A DNA stretch of 64,000 nucleotides from Marinovum algicola (lineage in GTDB: Bacteria > Pseudomonadota > Alphaproteobacteria > Rhodobacterales > Rhodobacteraceae). Each line of letters opens with the position of its first letter. The first letter of the stretch is position 1. Positions 9,164 through 16,730 of this stretch are shown in pieces. The DNA is taken from contig NZ_FNYY01000021.1 of assembly GCF_900109145.1 (NCBI RefSeq), forward strand, positions 23,351-87,350, in the 5' to 3' direction. A program made the position numbers and the translations under genes. Below the pieces are notes generated by a model that had not been told where the DNA came from, ran no database searches, and saw only the letters and a list, made by a program, of their open reading frames with translations.

Positions 9164-10042
9164 TCAGTCGAGCCGCACCCCTTCGCGCTGCAAACGGTCG
9201 CGCAGCACGTCTATTTCGATTGCCAGATCGGCGTTGCTGTCGCTCAGCAGCTTGCGTGTCTTGGCGACATAATTCTCTTCCAGATCGGTCAGCAGCATCA
9301 GGTAGTCAGATTTCGCCGCCACATCCCGGTCGCGGGCATAGATGTCGGCGAACTTGATCGTCGCGTCGCGGGCACCCATCAGGTAGACGCCGAGATAGCG
9401 CCGCGCCGAGGTCAGATCGCGCGGATCCTCCTCGACCGTGCGCAGCATTTCACGCACCGATTGCTGAAACCGTTCGACCCGCGCCTCGAGCCGCGGATCC
9501 TGTGCCCGGCGGATCGCGCCCATCATCGCAGCCAGATGCGCCTCGGCCTCGTCGATGACGCGCGCCACCCGGTCCTGCTGAAATTCGTCGACGCCCTCGA
9601 TCGACTTGTTTCTCAGCGGGTCAGGGCCGAAAGCGGTGATATGCAGCGCCGCCGCGATCACCCCGTAGAGCCCGCTGGCGGCAAAGCCCAGCTCATGGCT
9701 CAGCCCGGCCAGTGCGGTGCCGGCGCCGATCAGGAGCGTGCCGAGGATCTTGCGCGGCAGGGCAGGGCGGCGCGCCACCTTGCGCGCGTCATAGGCAGCC
9801 TCGGCTTTGAGCCCCTCGCGGGTGAGCCATGCCGCCAATGTCCAGGTGCCGGCGCCGGCAAGTCCCAGCGCCAGCGCCTCGGGGCCCGTGCCGAAAGCGG
9901 TGAAGGCCAGAAGCGCGCCGGGCACGAACAGAAGGTTCGACCGGGCGCCGGTGGGGCTTACCGTCGCTTTCAGCGGCCGCAGGTCGGAGGCCGCATCTGT
10001 CTTGCCCTTGGGGCTGTAGGTTCCGCCGTATCTCTGCGCCAT
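9164..10042 (-). CDS. XpaC-like 5-bromo-4-chloroindolyl phosphate hydrolysis family protein
   Basis: The 292-residue reading assumes the ATG at 10042, where the start codon shares its A with the TGA of the upstream small gene. The frame stays open further upstream but overlaps that gene in an unlikely composition. Residues about 35-60 and 85-120 contain short hydrophobic helices (NLLFVPGALLAFTAF, ILGTLLIGAGTALAG). The C-terminal two thirds are helical, with a RRYLGVYLMGARDATIKFADIY motif typical of XpaC/DUF5 proteins. XpaC-type proteins co-occur with TelA. Phosphatase activity is only historical naming. It is co-transcribed with telA, 34 bases apart. Confidence 0.75.
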   Translation of the reverse strand: MAQRYGGTYSPKGKTDAASDLRPLKATVSPTGARSNLLFVPGALLAFTAFGTGPEALALGLAGAGTWTLAAWLTREGLKAEAAYDARKVARRPALPRKILGTLLIGAGTALAGLSHELGFAASGLYGVIAAALHITAFGPDPLRNKSIEGVDEFQQDRVARVIDEAEAHLAAMMGAIRRAQDPRLEARVERFQQSVREMLRTVEEDPRDLTSARRYLGVYLMGARDATIKFADIYARDRDVAAKSDYLMLLTDLEENYVAKTRKLLSDSNADLAIEIDVLRDRLQREGVRLD

Positions 10043-10227
10043 CACTCGGCCCCCAGCCAGCCGACGGCCACGCCGGACATCAGGAAGAACAGGCAGGCAT
10101 AAGCCACCTTCTGCACGCCGTTCAGCTTGCCGCCACGATTGCCCGAGGACCAGACGGCCACCGCCACCGCGCCCACCGCAACAATCACCGCGGCCAAAAT
10201 CAGCAGCGTGACAAACCGGATCATCAA
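10042..10227 (-). CDS. Small two-helix membrane protein
   Basis: A 61-residue protein with two predicted membrane helices (about residues 5-26 and 43-59), joined by a short basic loop (GNRGGKLNGVQK). Its stop overlaps the start of the XpaC-like gene (TGATG), which supports it being a real, translationally coupled gene of the operon. No family is recognised. By position it may be an accessory subunit for the XpaC/TelA pair. Confidence 0.65.
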   Translation of the reverse strand: MMIRFVTLLILAAVIVAVGAVAVAVWSSGNRGGKLNGVQKVAYACLFFLMSGVAVGWLGAE

Positions 10228-10276
10228 AAAACCCCCTCAACCTCGCTCACAAGATAGGTGATGACAGGCGCCATCG

Positions 10277-11095
10277 CTAGTGCCGTGCCGCGGTGCGCCG
10301 CTCGGCATTGAGCTTGCGGGTATAGCCCGATTGCAGGATTTCCACCGCGAAAAGCACCACAACCGCAAAGTAGAAGGTGGTCTTGGACATCGGGATGATC
10401 TCGTAACCAAAGACCTTGAGCGCCAGGGTGTCGTCATGCATCGCATGCGCCGCCGCCTGACCGGCTTCGCCCAGCAGGACCACGCCGACAATCAGCAGGA
10501 TGAAAAGGCCCAACACTTCGTACATCCGGTTTTTCTCGAGAAACCGCGTCACCCCGTCGGCCAGCACGAGCATCGCCAGACCCGACAACAGGATCGCGGC
10601 GGCGAGGATCGGGAAGACATCGGTGATGGCGATGGCCGAGAGCACGGAATCGAAGGAGAAGATCAGGTTCATGGTCACGATCAGCCCGATCACCTGAGCC
10701 GCGGATTTGCCGGATTTGCCCTCGATATCGGTCGTCAGATGCTCGATCGACAGCATGTGGCCGATTTCCTTGACTGCGGTGTAGATGATGAACACCCCAC
10801 CAAGGACAAAGACCAGCGTCGCGAAATTGACGCCGCCGGTCAGCACGCCCTCCCAGTTCAGCACGAAAAACGGCGCGCTGAGCCCGTCGATCAGCCGGAT
10901 CATCACAAAGAGCAGCACCACGCGCAGAACCACCGCGATGATGATCCCCCAGAAGCGCACCGCCTTTTGGTGCGCCACCGGCGCCCGCTGGCTTTCGATG
11001 GAAATATACAGCAGGTTGTCGAACCCGAGCACCGCCTGCAAAAAGCAGAGCATCACCAGATTGCCCAGGTTCTCGATGGTGAGAAGATCGGCCAT
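10277..11095 (-). CDS. TerC-family integral membrane protein
   Basis: A 272-residue polytopic protein. It starts at MADLLTIENLGNLVMLCFLQAVLGFDNLL, the usual TerC start; an upstream ATG at 11158 would add 21 atypical residues. About seven to eight membrane helices are visible. Conserved acidic residues lie in the helix pairs LGFDNLLY and FSFDSVLSA, proposed metal/ion-binding positions in the TerC family. TerC proteins are linked to tellurite resistance and, in other bacteria, to manganese export or metalation of secreted proteins. It is the first gene of the stress operon, 49 bases upstream of the small membrane protein. Confidence 0.85.
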   Translation of the reverse strand: MADLLTIENLGNLVMLCFLQAVLGFDNLLYISIESQRAPVAHQKAVRFWGIIIAVVLRVVLLFVMIRLIDGLSAPFFVLNWEGVLTGGVNFATLVFVLGGVFIIYTAVKEIGHMLSIEHLTTDIEGKSGKSAAQVIGLIVTMNLIFSFDSVLSAIAITDVFPILAAAILLSGLAMLVLADGVTRFLEKNRMYEVLGLFILLIVGVVLLGEAGQAAAHAMHDDTLALKVFGYEIIPMSKTTFYFAVVVLFAVEILQSGYTRKLNAERRTAARH

Positions 11096-11190
11096 GGTCC
11101 TGAAACCCCTTAAAAATAACGTCGATACTGCATAACGCAGAATCTCATGAATGAACAACGACAGGCAGGGGGAAAAAGGTCCCTGCGGTC

Positions 11191-11976
11191 TCAGCGAATG
11201 CGCTTTCTCCGGGTGCGCTGCGGTTTCGGGCGGTCGGGTTTGGCACCGTCGAGGCCAAGCTGATCGCGCAGGATCTTGCTGCGCACCTCCTCGACCTCGC
11301 CGGGCTTGAGCTGGCCAAGCTGGAACGGGCCGTAAGACACCCGGATCAACCGGTTCACGCTGAGGCCGATGCTTTCCATGGCGCGGCGGATCTCGCGGTT
11401 CTTGCCTTCGCGCAGCCCGACGGTCAGCCAGGCGTTGGCGCCCTGCTGGCGGTCGATCGAGACGATCATCGGCAGGTAATCGGTGCCGTCGACATGGGCG
11501 CCCTTGCGCAGCGGCTCGAGCAGCGCGTCGGTGGGCCGCCCCTTGACCCGCACCCGGTAGCGCCGCAGCCAGCCGGTCGAGGGCAGCTCGAGCTTGCGCT
11601 TGATGCCGCCGTCATTGGTCAGCAGCAGCAGGCCTTCGGAATTGAGGTCGAGCCGGCCGACTGACATCACGCGCGGCAGGTCTTCCGGCAGCTCGTCAAA
11701 GATCGTCGCCCGCCCCTGGTCGTCCCTGTGCGAGGTCACCAGCCCGGCCGGCTTGTGATAGAGCCAGAGCCGCTCGGGCTCGGGCGCATCCAGCGGCTTG
11801 CCGTCGACCTCGATCTTGTCCTTGCCGGTGACGTTGAGCGCGGCCCGGGCGATGATCTCGCCGTTCACGCGCACGCGGCCGGCCTCGATCATGCGTTCCG
11901 CTTCGCGCCGCGAGGCGATGCCCGCGCGCGCAAGAACCTTGGCGATCCGGTCGCCTTCAGGGGGTTTCTGAGCCAT
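11191..11976 (-). CDS. rluB: 23S rRNA pseudouridine synthase, RsuA/RluB family
   Basis: A 261-residue enzyme. The N-terminal S4 RNA-binding domain spans about residues 8-65 (IAKVLARAGIASRREAERMI...RVRVNG). The RsuA-family catalytic domain carries GRLDLNSEGLLLLTNDG near residue 109, with the catalytic aspartate in RLD. A basic Arg/Lys-rich tail (RPKPQRTRRKRIR) probably binds rRNA. Size and sequence best fit RluB (U2605 in E. coli numbering). It is divergent from tadA. Confidence 0.88.
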   Translation of the reverse strand: MAQKPPEGDRIAKVLARAGIASRREAERMIEAGRVRVNGEIIARAALNVTGKDKIEVDGKPLDAPEPERLWLYHKPAGLVTSHRDDQGRATIFDELPEDLPRVMSVGRLDLNSEGLLLLTNDGGIKRKLELPSTGWLRRYRVRVKGRPTDALLEPLRKGAHVDGTDYLPMIVSIDRQQGANAWLTVGLREGKNREIRRAMESIGLSVNRLIRVSYGPFQLGQLKPGEVEEVRSKILRDQLGLDGAKPDRPKPQRTRRKRIR

Positions 11977-12027
11977 GCCGCAGCCTTAGTCAGTTGCGCC
12001 TTTGCACGCAAGCGGGCAAGAGAGGCC

Positions 12028-12477
12028 ATGACCTTCCGTTCCCACATGGACCTGGCCCTCGAAGAGGCGCGTGCCGCCGGCCGGCGCGGCGAGGTGCCGG
12101 TGGGCGCGGTGGTGGTGGCGCCCGACGGCACGGTGGTGGCCCGTGCCGGCAACCGCACTCGCGAGCTCTGTGACCCCACCGCCCATGCCGAGGTGCTGGC
12201 CATTCGCGCCGCCTGTGCCGCGCTGGGCTCGGAACGGCTGGTGGGCCATGCGCTTTATGTGACGCTGGAGCCCTGCGCGATCTGCGCCGGCACCATCGCC
12301 GCGGCGCGAATCGCCCGGGTCTATTACGGCGCCTCGGACCCGAAATCGGGCGGCGTGGCGCATGGCGCGCGGGTGTTCTCGCATCCCCAGGCGCATCACG
12401 CGCCCGAGGTGTATGACGGCATTGCCGCCGAGGCGGCGGAAACCCTGCTCAAATCCTTCTTTGCGGAGCGGCGATGA
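12028..12477 (+). CDS. tadA: tRNA-specific adenosine deaminase
   Basis: A 149-residue deaminase that converts the wobble adenosine to inosine in tRNA-Arg(ACG). The zinc-binding active site is intact: HAEVLAIR (His and catalytic Glu near residues 52-54) and PCAICAG (two Cys near 82-85). GEVPVGAVVVAPDG is the conserved N-terminal strand. The start is the ATG at 12028; upstream in-frame codons run into the divergent rluB gene. Its stop overlaps the start of rluE (ATGA). Confidence 0.92.
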   Translation: MTFRSHMDLALEEARAAGRRGEVPVGAVVVAPDGTVVARAGNRTRELCDPTAHAEVLAIRAACAALGSERLVGHALYVTLEPCAICAGTIAAARIARVYYGASDPKSGGVAHGARVFSHPQAHHAPEVYDGIAAEAAETLLKSFFAERR

Positions 12478-13022
12478 CGCGGCTGATCCTGTTTCACAAA
12501 CCTTTCGGCGTGCTGTCGCAGTTCACCGACAAGGGTACCGAAGGCACGACGCGCCCGACGCTCTCGGACTTTGTCGATGTGCCCCGGGTCTATCCCGCCG
12601 GTCGATTGGATCGCGACAGCGAAGGGCTGTTGCTGCTGACCGACGATGGCAAGCTGCAACACCGCATCGCCCATCCCAGGGCCAAGCAGCCGAAAACCTA
12701 CTGGGTCCAGGTCGAAGGCCTGCCGGAGCCCGAGGCGCTCGAAGCGCTGCGCCGGGGTGTTACGCTGAAGGACGGCAAGACGCGGCCGGCCAAGGCCCGC
12801 CGGATCGAGGCGCCACAGCCACTGTTTGACCGCGACCCGCCGGTCAGGTTTCGCAAATCGGTGCCCGATTGCTGGCTCGAGCTGACCATCACCGAAGGCA
12901 AGAACCGCCAGGTGCGCCGCATGACCGCCCATGTCGGCCACCCCACGCTGCGCCTGATCCGGGCGCAGATCGGCCCCTGGCATCTGGGTGGATTGCGGCC
13001 GGGGGAATGGCGCGACGCGTGA
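12474..13022 (+). CDS. rluE: 23S rRNA pseudouridine synthase, RluE-like
   Basis: A 182-residue RsuA-family pseudouridine synthase without an S4 domain. It starts directly with LILFHKPFGVLSQFT and carries GRLDRDSEGLLLLTDDG near residue 42 as the catalytic loop, and EGKNRQVRRMTAHVGHPTLRLIR near the C-terminus. The short, S4-less form fits RluE (U2457 in E. coli 23S rRNA). It is coupled to tadA by a four-base overlap, forming an RNA-modification pair. Confidence 0.85.
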   Translation: MTRLILFHKPFGVLSQFTDKGTEGTTRPTLSDFVDVPRVYPAGRLDRDSEGLLLLTDDGKLQHRIAHPRAKQPKTYWVQVEGLPEPEALEALRRGVTLKDGKTRPAKARRIEAPQPLFDRDPPVRFRKSVPDCWLELTITEGKNRQVRRMTAHVGHPTLRLIRAQIGPWHLGGLRPGEWRDA

Positions 13023-13037
13023 GTGGCAGAGAGCCGC

Positions 13038-13158
13038 GCCCCGGCCCCCGCGCCGGGGCCTCTCGCGGCAGAGCTGACCGTGAGGTCCCGGGGCACCCCC
13101 GGGACGGGGTCACGTCGGGCCCGGCGTCACGCGCTGGTCGGCCGGGCTTCAGCCCGGC
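13038..13158. repeat. Three consecutive GC-rich palindromes
   Basis: Between rluE and hemF (convergent genes) lie three perfect hairpins: GCCCCGGC/GCCGGGGC (13038-13059), GTCCCGGGG/CCCCGGGAC (13085-13105) and GCCGGGCT/AGCCCGGC (13141-13158). They have no T-runs. They resemble the CCCCGGG-type palindromes in the tandem repeat at 28018-28341 and are probably members of a dispersed palindromic repeat family; they may also help terminate both genes. Confidence 0.6.
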
Positions 13159-13174
13159 ACAGCCCGAACGCCGC

Positions 13175-14068
13175 TCACACCCATTTCGCCAAGGGCGGCA
13201 GCGACATCAACACCGCATCGGGGTCGTGCCCGGTGGCCAGCCCGAACTTCGTGCCGCGGTCGTAGACCAGGTTGTATTCGGCATAAAGCCCGCGATGGAT
13301 GAGCTGCTGCTCACGCTCCGCCGTGCCGAAGGCCATCTCGCGCCGCTTTTCGACCAGGGGCAGATAAGCCGGCAGAAACGCCCGCCCGATATCCTGCGTC
13401 AGCGCGAAATCCGCCGCCCAGTCGCCGCTGCACCGGTCATCCATGAAAATGCCGCCGACGCCCCGCGCCCGCTTGCGATGGGGAATGTAGAAATACTCGT
13501 CCGCCCATTCCTTGAGCCGCGGGTATTCGCCCTCGCCATGCGGATCGAGATGCGCCTTTTGAACGGCGTGGAAATGCGCTGTGTCCTCGGCATATTCGAT
13601 ACAAGGATTGAGGTCGGAGCCGCCGCCGAACCACCAGGCATGCGGGGTCCAGAACATCCGCGTGTTCATATGCACTGCCGGCACATGCGGGTTGCGCATA
13701 TGCGCAACCAGGCTGATCCCCGATGCCCAGAACCGCGGGTCCTCGGCCATGCCGGGCAGCCCCTTGCGCGCCGCCATCGACGCCTGCGCCGCCGCGCCAA
13801 GCTGGCCATAGACGGTTGAGACATTGACCCCGACCTTCTCGAACACCCGGCCGTCGCGCATCACGCTCATCAGCCCGCCCCCGGCATCCGAGCCATCGTC
13901 GGACGCCCGGGTGGTTTCCGTCACCTCGAACCGCCCGGCCGGCAGATCGGCAAAGGGGCCGTTCTCATGGCTTTCTTCCAGGGCCTCGAAGGCAGCCACG
14001 ATCCCGTCGCGCAGATCGCGAAACCAGGCCGAGGCCTGCGCCTTTTCGGCTGCAAAGTCTTCCGTCAT
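13175..14068 (-). CDS. hemF: Oxygen-dependent coproporphyrinogen III oxidase
   Basis: A 297-residue enzyme of haem biosynthesis: oxidative decarboxylation of coproporphyrinogen III to protoporphyrinogen IX, using O2. Family signatures are visible: GVNVSTVYG, the metal/substrate-lining HMRNPHVPAVHMNTR, WWFGGGSDLNPC and FYIPHRKRARGVGGIFMDD. The start is the ATG at 14068, preceded by GGAAGGGAAGAGG. Length matches the family. It is in the same direction as the SDR gene upstream, with about 120 bases between. Confidence 0.97.
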   Translation of the reverse strand: MTEDFAAEKAQASAWFRDLRDGIVAAFEALEESHENGPFADLPAGRFEVTETTRASDDGSDAGGGLMSVMRDGRVFEKVGVNVSTVYGQLGAAAQASMAARKGLPGMAEDPRFWASGISLVAHMRNPHVPAVHMNTRMFWTPHAWWFGGGSDLNPCIEYAEDTAHFHAVQKAHLDPHGEGEYPRLKEWADEYFYIPHRKRARGVGGIFMDDRCSGDWAADFALTQDIGRAFLPAYLPLVEKRREMAFGTAEREQQLIHRGLYAEYNLVYDRGTKFGLATGHDPDAVLMSLPPLAKWV

Positions 14069-14187
14069 CGCCTCTTCCCTTCGTCCTGCCCGGGTCTCTT
14101 GTCTGGTTGTCGCAGGGCCGCAGCCGCACGGGGCCACGGAGGCAGGGCGCCCCCGTCAGCCCGATCCGCCGATCTCGTCTGTCGGGA

Positions 14188-14988
14188 TCAATGCGCCGGC
14201 GCGGTCACCGGGTCAACCAGCGTGCGCCCGCCATCCACCGTCATGATCTGCCCGGTGACAAATCCGGCGCCCTCGGAAGCCAGGAATTGCGTCGCCTCGG
14301 CCAGTTCGCCCGGCGAGGCGATGCGGCCCAGCGGCGTGTTGTCCTCGATCTCGCTGCGGAACTCGCGGTTTTCCTTGAGCGCGCCCTTGAGGCTGGCCGA
14401 CATCACGGAGCCGAAGGCCACGCCGTTGACCCGGATGCGATGCGGCGCCAGCGCCACCGCCAGCGAGCGGGTCATCTGGTCGAGCGCGGCGGTCGAGACC
14501 GAATAGGCCAGAAGCTCGGGATGCGTCCGCCGCGCCGCAATCGACGAGACATTGACGATCGAACCGAGCTGGCCCTCTTCCTGGCCTTCGCCCTGCTTGA
14601 TCATCCGCCGGGCAACCAGCTGCGACAGCCGGAGCGAGGTCAAAAGGTTCTGCTGCAACAAAGTTTCGACGGTTTCGTCGTCCATGTCGAGCGGATCGGA
14701 CGAGAGGATCTGCCGGCTGCCGTTGACCAGGATATCCACCCGGTCAAAGGCGTCGAGGGTGGCCGAGAGCAGATTGGCCAGCGTCAGCCTTTCGCGCAGG
14801 TCGCCGGCGAAATAGCGCGCCGGGCCGTCATCCTTGGTTTCACCCACCTCGTCGGCCAGCTTGGCTTCGTCCATGTCGGCAAAGACCACATTGGCGCCCT
14901 TGTCGATGAAATGCCGCCCGATGGCCAGCCCGATGCCATTGGCCGCCCCGGTCACGATGGCGGTCTTGCCTTCGATCGAGAAACCCAT
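14188..14988 (-). CDS. Short-chain dehydrogenase/reductase-like protein lacking the catalytic Lys
   Basis: A 266-residue classical-SDR-fold protein. The NAD(P)-binding TGAANGIG motif is at about 14-21 and the catalytic-type serine is in NVSSIAARR. The tyrosine motif reads YSVST instead of YxxxK, so the lysine that lowers the tyrosine pKa is threonine (codon ACC). The NNAG structural motif reads VNGS. The cofactor side is therefore intact and the catalytic tetrad degenerate. It may be a non-enzymatic or altered-chemistry SDR homologue. A CAGGAGCGAC ribosome-binding site precedes the ATG. No pathway is implied by its neighbours. Confidence 0.8.
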   Translation of the reverse strand: MGFSIEGKTAIVTGAANGIGLAIGRHFIDKGANVVFADMDEAKLADEVGETKDDGPARYFAGDLRERLTLANLLSATLDAFDRVDILVNGSRQILSSDPLDMDDETVETLLQQNLLTSLRLSQLVARRMIKQGEGQEEGQLGSIVNVSSIAARRTHPELLAYSVSTAALDQMTRSLAVALAPHRIRVNGVAFGSVMSASLKGALKENREFRSEIEDNTPLGRIASPGELAEATQFLASEGAGFVTGQIMTVDGGRTLVDPVTAPAH

Positions 14989-15026
14989 GTGTCGCTCCTG
15001 ATTCCCTTGCGCCAGCCTAATCCGTC

Positions 15027-16001
15027 TCAGCGGTGGCCGCGAGCGGGGCGTGACGCCTGCAATATCTTGAATTTTCCATCGCCTGCCACTTCCTCGACCT
15101 TGCCGAAAGCGGCGTCAAGCGTGGCCTCGTAGGGCAGGTGGCGATTGGCCACCAGCACCAGCCGCCCGGCGGGCCGCAGGATGCGGCGCGCGGTGGCCAT
15201 AAAGCTCTGGCCCAGTTCCGGCACTCCCTTGCGCCCTTGATGAAAGGGCGGATTGGTGATCACCGTGTCGAACAGCACCGGCGGCTCCCAGCGGCGCACG
15301 TCGGCCCAGTGGAACCGCGCCCGGGGATCGGTGACATTGTGGCGCGCGCAGTCCAGCGCCGCCGCGTCGCTTTCCACCAGATGCAGCTCTTCGATCGCGG
15401 GAGACTCGAGCGCCCTTGCCGCCAGAAAGCCCCAGCCGGCGCCGAGATCGGCCACGTGCCGCCCCGGCTTTGCCGGCAGATGCGCGGCCAGAAGCGCCGA
15501 GGCCGGATCGACCCCATCGGCCGAGAAGACGCCGGGCAGGGTGCGAAAGCCATCGGCTGTGCCCGGCGCGGCCTGCCAGTCGTCGAACACCGGCGCCGCC
15601 GCGAACCAGAAGGCCCGGCCATGTGCCTTGGTCATCTGCCCGGTGATCGCGACCCGGCCACGGCAGGCCTTGAACAGGCTGTCGACGCCGTCGGTCTTTT
15701 GCCCGTCAACGAGGATCGGCCCCTCGGGGCAATGGCGCACCGCCTCGGCCAGCAGCGCGCGCGCCTCGGCCTTGGCGCGCGGCACGATCACCACGGCCCC
15801 GGCGTAGGGCCCCTCGGCCCGCGTCACGCAATCGATGCCGGTCAGCGCGTCATGCACCTCGGCCGCGCGGCTGATCACCTGCATCCGGTCGCGGGGCAGG
15901 GCAGAAAGATCGGTATCCGCGGTGGGGGCAAAGACGGCGATGCGGCCGTCGGCGGGCATCGCGGCCTCGGCCAGCGCTAGGGAGAGACGGGAGGAAGCCA
16001 T
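15027..16001 (-). CDS. rsmC: 16S rRNA guanine-N2 methyltransferase, RsmC-like
   Basis: A 324-residue class I SAM methyltransferase with an N-terminal pseudo-domain (about 1-150) and a C-terminal catalytic domain. VADLGAGWGFLA is the SAM-binding motif I, and NPPFHQGRK is the amino-methyltransferase NPPF motif. This two-domain layout is that of RsmC/RlmG enzymes, which methylate guanine N2 in rRNA. The ATG at 16001 was chosen because upstream in-frame residues overlap clpS in a non-conserved frame. It lies 25 bases downstream of clpS. Confidence 0.85.
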   Translation of the reverse strand: MASSRLSLALAEAAMPADGRIAVFAPTADTDLSALPRDRMQVISRAAEVHDALTGIDCVTRAEGPYAGAVVIVPRAKAEARALLAEAVRHCPEGPILVDGQKTDGVDSLFKACRGRVAITGQMTKAHGRAFWFAAAPVFDDWQAAPGTADGFRTLPGVFSADGVDPASALLAAHLPAKPGRHVADLGAGWGFLAARALESPAIEELHLVESDAAALDCARHNVTDPRARFHWADVRRWEPPVLFDTVITNPPFHQGRKGVPELGQSFMATARRILRPAGRLVLVANRHLPYEATLDAAFGKVEEVAGDGKFKILQASRPARGHR

Positions 16002-16026
16002 GTCAGCGGCGCGCAGCGGGGCGCGG

Positions 16027-16380
16027 CTATTCCTTTTCCATGGTGCATTGCAGCGGATGCTGGTGCCGGCGGGCAAAATCCATCACCTGGGCCACTTTGG
16101 TTTCGGCGATTTCGTGACTGAAGACACCGACCACGGCAATCCCCTTCTTGTGCACCGTCAGCATGATCTCGAAGGCCTGGGCATGGTTCAAACCGAAGAA
16201 TCGCTCGAGCACATGCACGACAAACTCCATCGGAGTATAATCGTCGTTGAGCAGCAGCACCTTGTAGAGCGGCGGCCGCTTGGTCTTGGGACGCGTCTGG
16301 ACCGCGATACCGGTGTCGGCATCGTCGTCCTTGTCCTGAGACACGGTGGGGCGTGCCATCAATACGGGCGATGTGATCAT
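16027..16380 (-). CDS. clpS: ATP-dependent Clp protease adaptor
   Basis: A 117-residue ClpS that delivers N-end-rule substrates to ClpAP. The folded core carries [24 protein letters not shown] (the N-degron pocket with [10 protein letters not shown]) and [20 protein letters not shown]. The N-terminal 35 residues are the flexible tail. Two starts are possible (16380 or 16359) and neither has a clear ribosome-binding site; the longer is given. A strong palindrome at 16428-16448 lies just upstream. clpA is not in the window. Confidence 0.95.
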   Translation of the reverse strand: MITSPVLMARPTVSQDKDDDADTGIAVQTRPKTKRPPLYKVLLLNDDYTPMEFVVHVLERFFGLNHAQAFEIMLTVHKKGIAVVGVFSHEIAETKVAQVMDFARRHQHPLQCTMEKE

Positions 16381-16730
16381 ATCTGTCGGTCGCGTCCAGC
16401 TTGGTGCAGATCGGGTCGGTCCCTCTATATAACGCGCTGCGCGTTATAGAAAAGAGGGCGGCGGCGCTTTCCGCGATTTCGATAGCGGGCCCGCGGAGCC
16501 GCGCGCCTTGCCGGACAATGACAGGATTCGCCACATTCCCGCCACAATGGCTGGTTTAGTAACCGCATCGCAAGTACCCCCAAGATATATGAGGAAATGA
16601 AAGCGCTTTTGGTAAAATCCGTTGATAGTTAAGGGTTTAAAGAAAGAACTTCATATGATAAGCTACGGTTAATAAAAAGCTGACCAGACTGACAGAATAC
16701 TGGCGGCACGAGGCAAAAGGCAGTTTTATC
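16381..16730. other. Intergenic control region between clpS and the D,D-carboxypeptidase
   Basis: About 350 bases with no convincing gene. It is GC-rich next to clpS and AT-rich from about 16,560 onward, as expected for the promoter of the plus-strand carboxypeptidase. The only distinct element is the palindrome described separately. Confidence 0.5.
16421..16458. promoter_or_regulatory. Perfect 9-bp palindrome in the clpS upstream region
   Basis: TATAACGCG (16428-16436) and CGCGTTATA (16440-16448) flank a CTG centre; an outer CCCTCT / AGAGGG pair extends the symmetry to 16421-16458. It is 48-68 bases upstream of the clpS start. The size fits a dimeric repressor operator; no T-run suggests a terminator. 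Function is inferred. Confidence 0.4.

Noticed and set aside
10043..10240. N-terminal extension of the XpaC-like protein to 358 residues
   Set aside because: The added residues overlap the small membrane protein in a Gly/Arg-rich frame, while the TGATG overlap supports a start at 10042.
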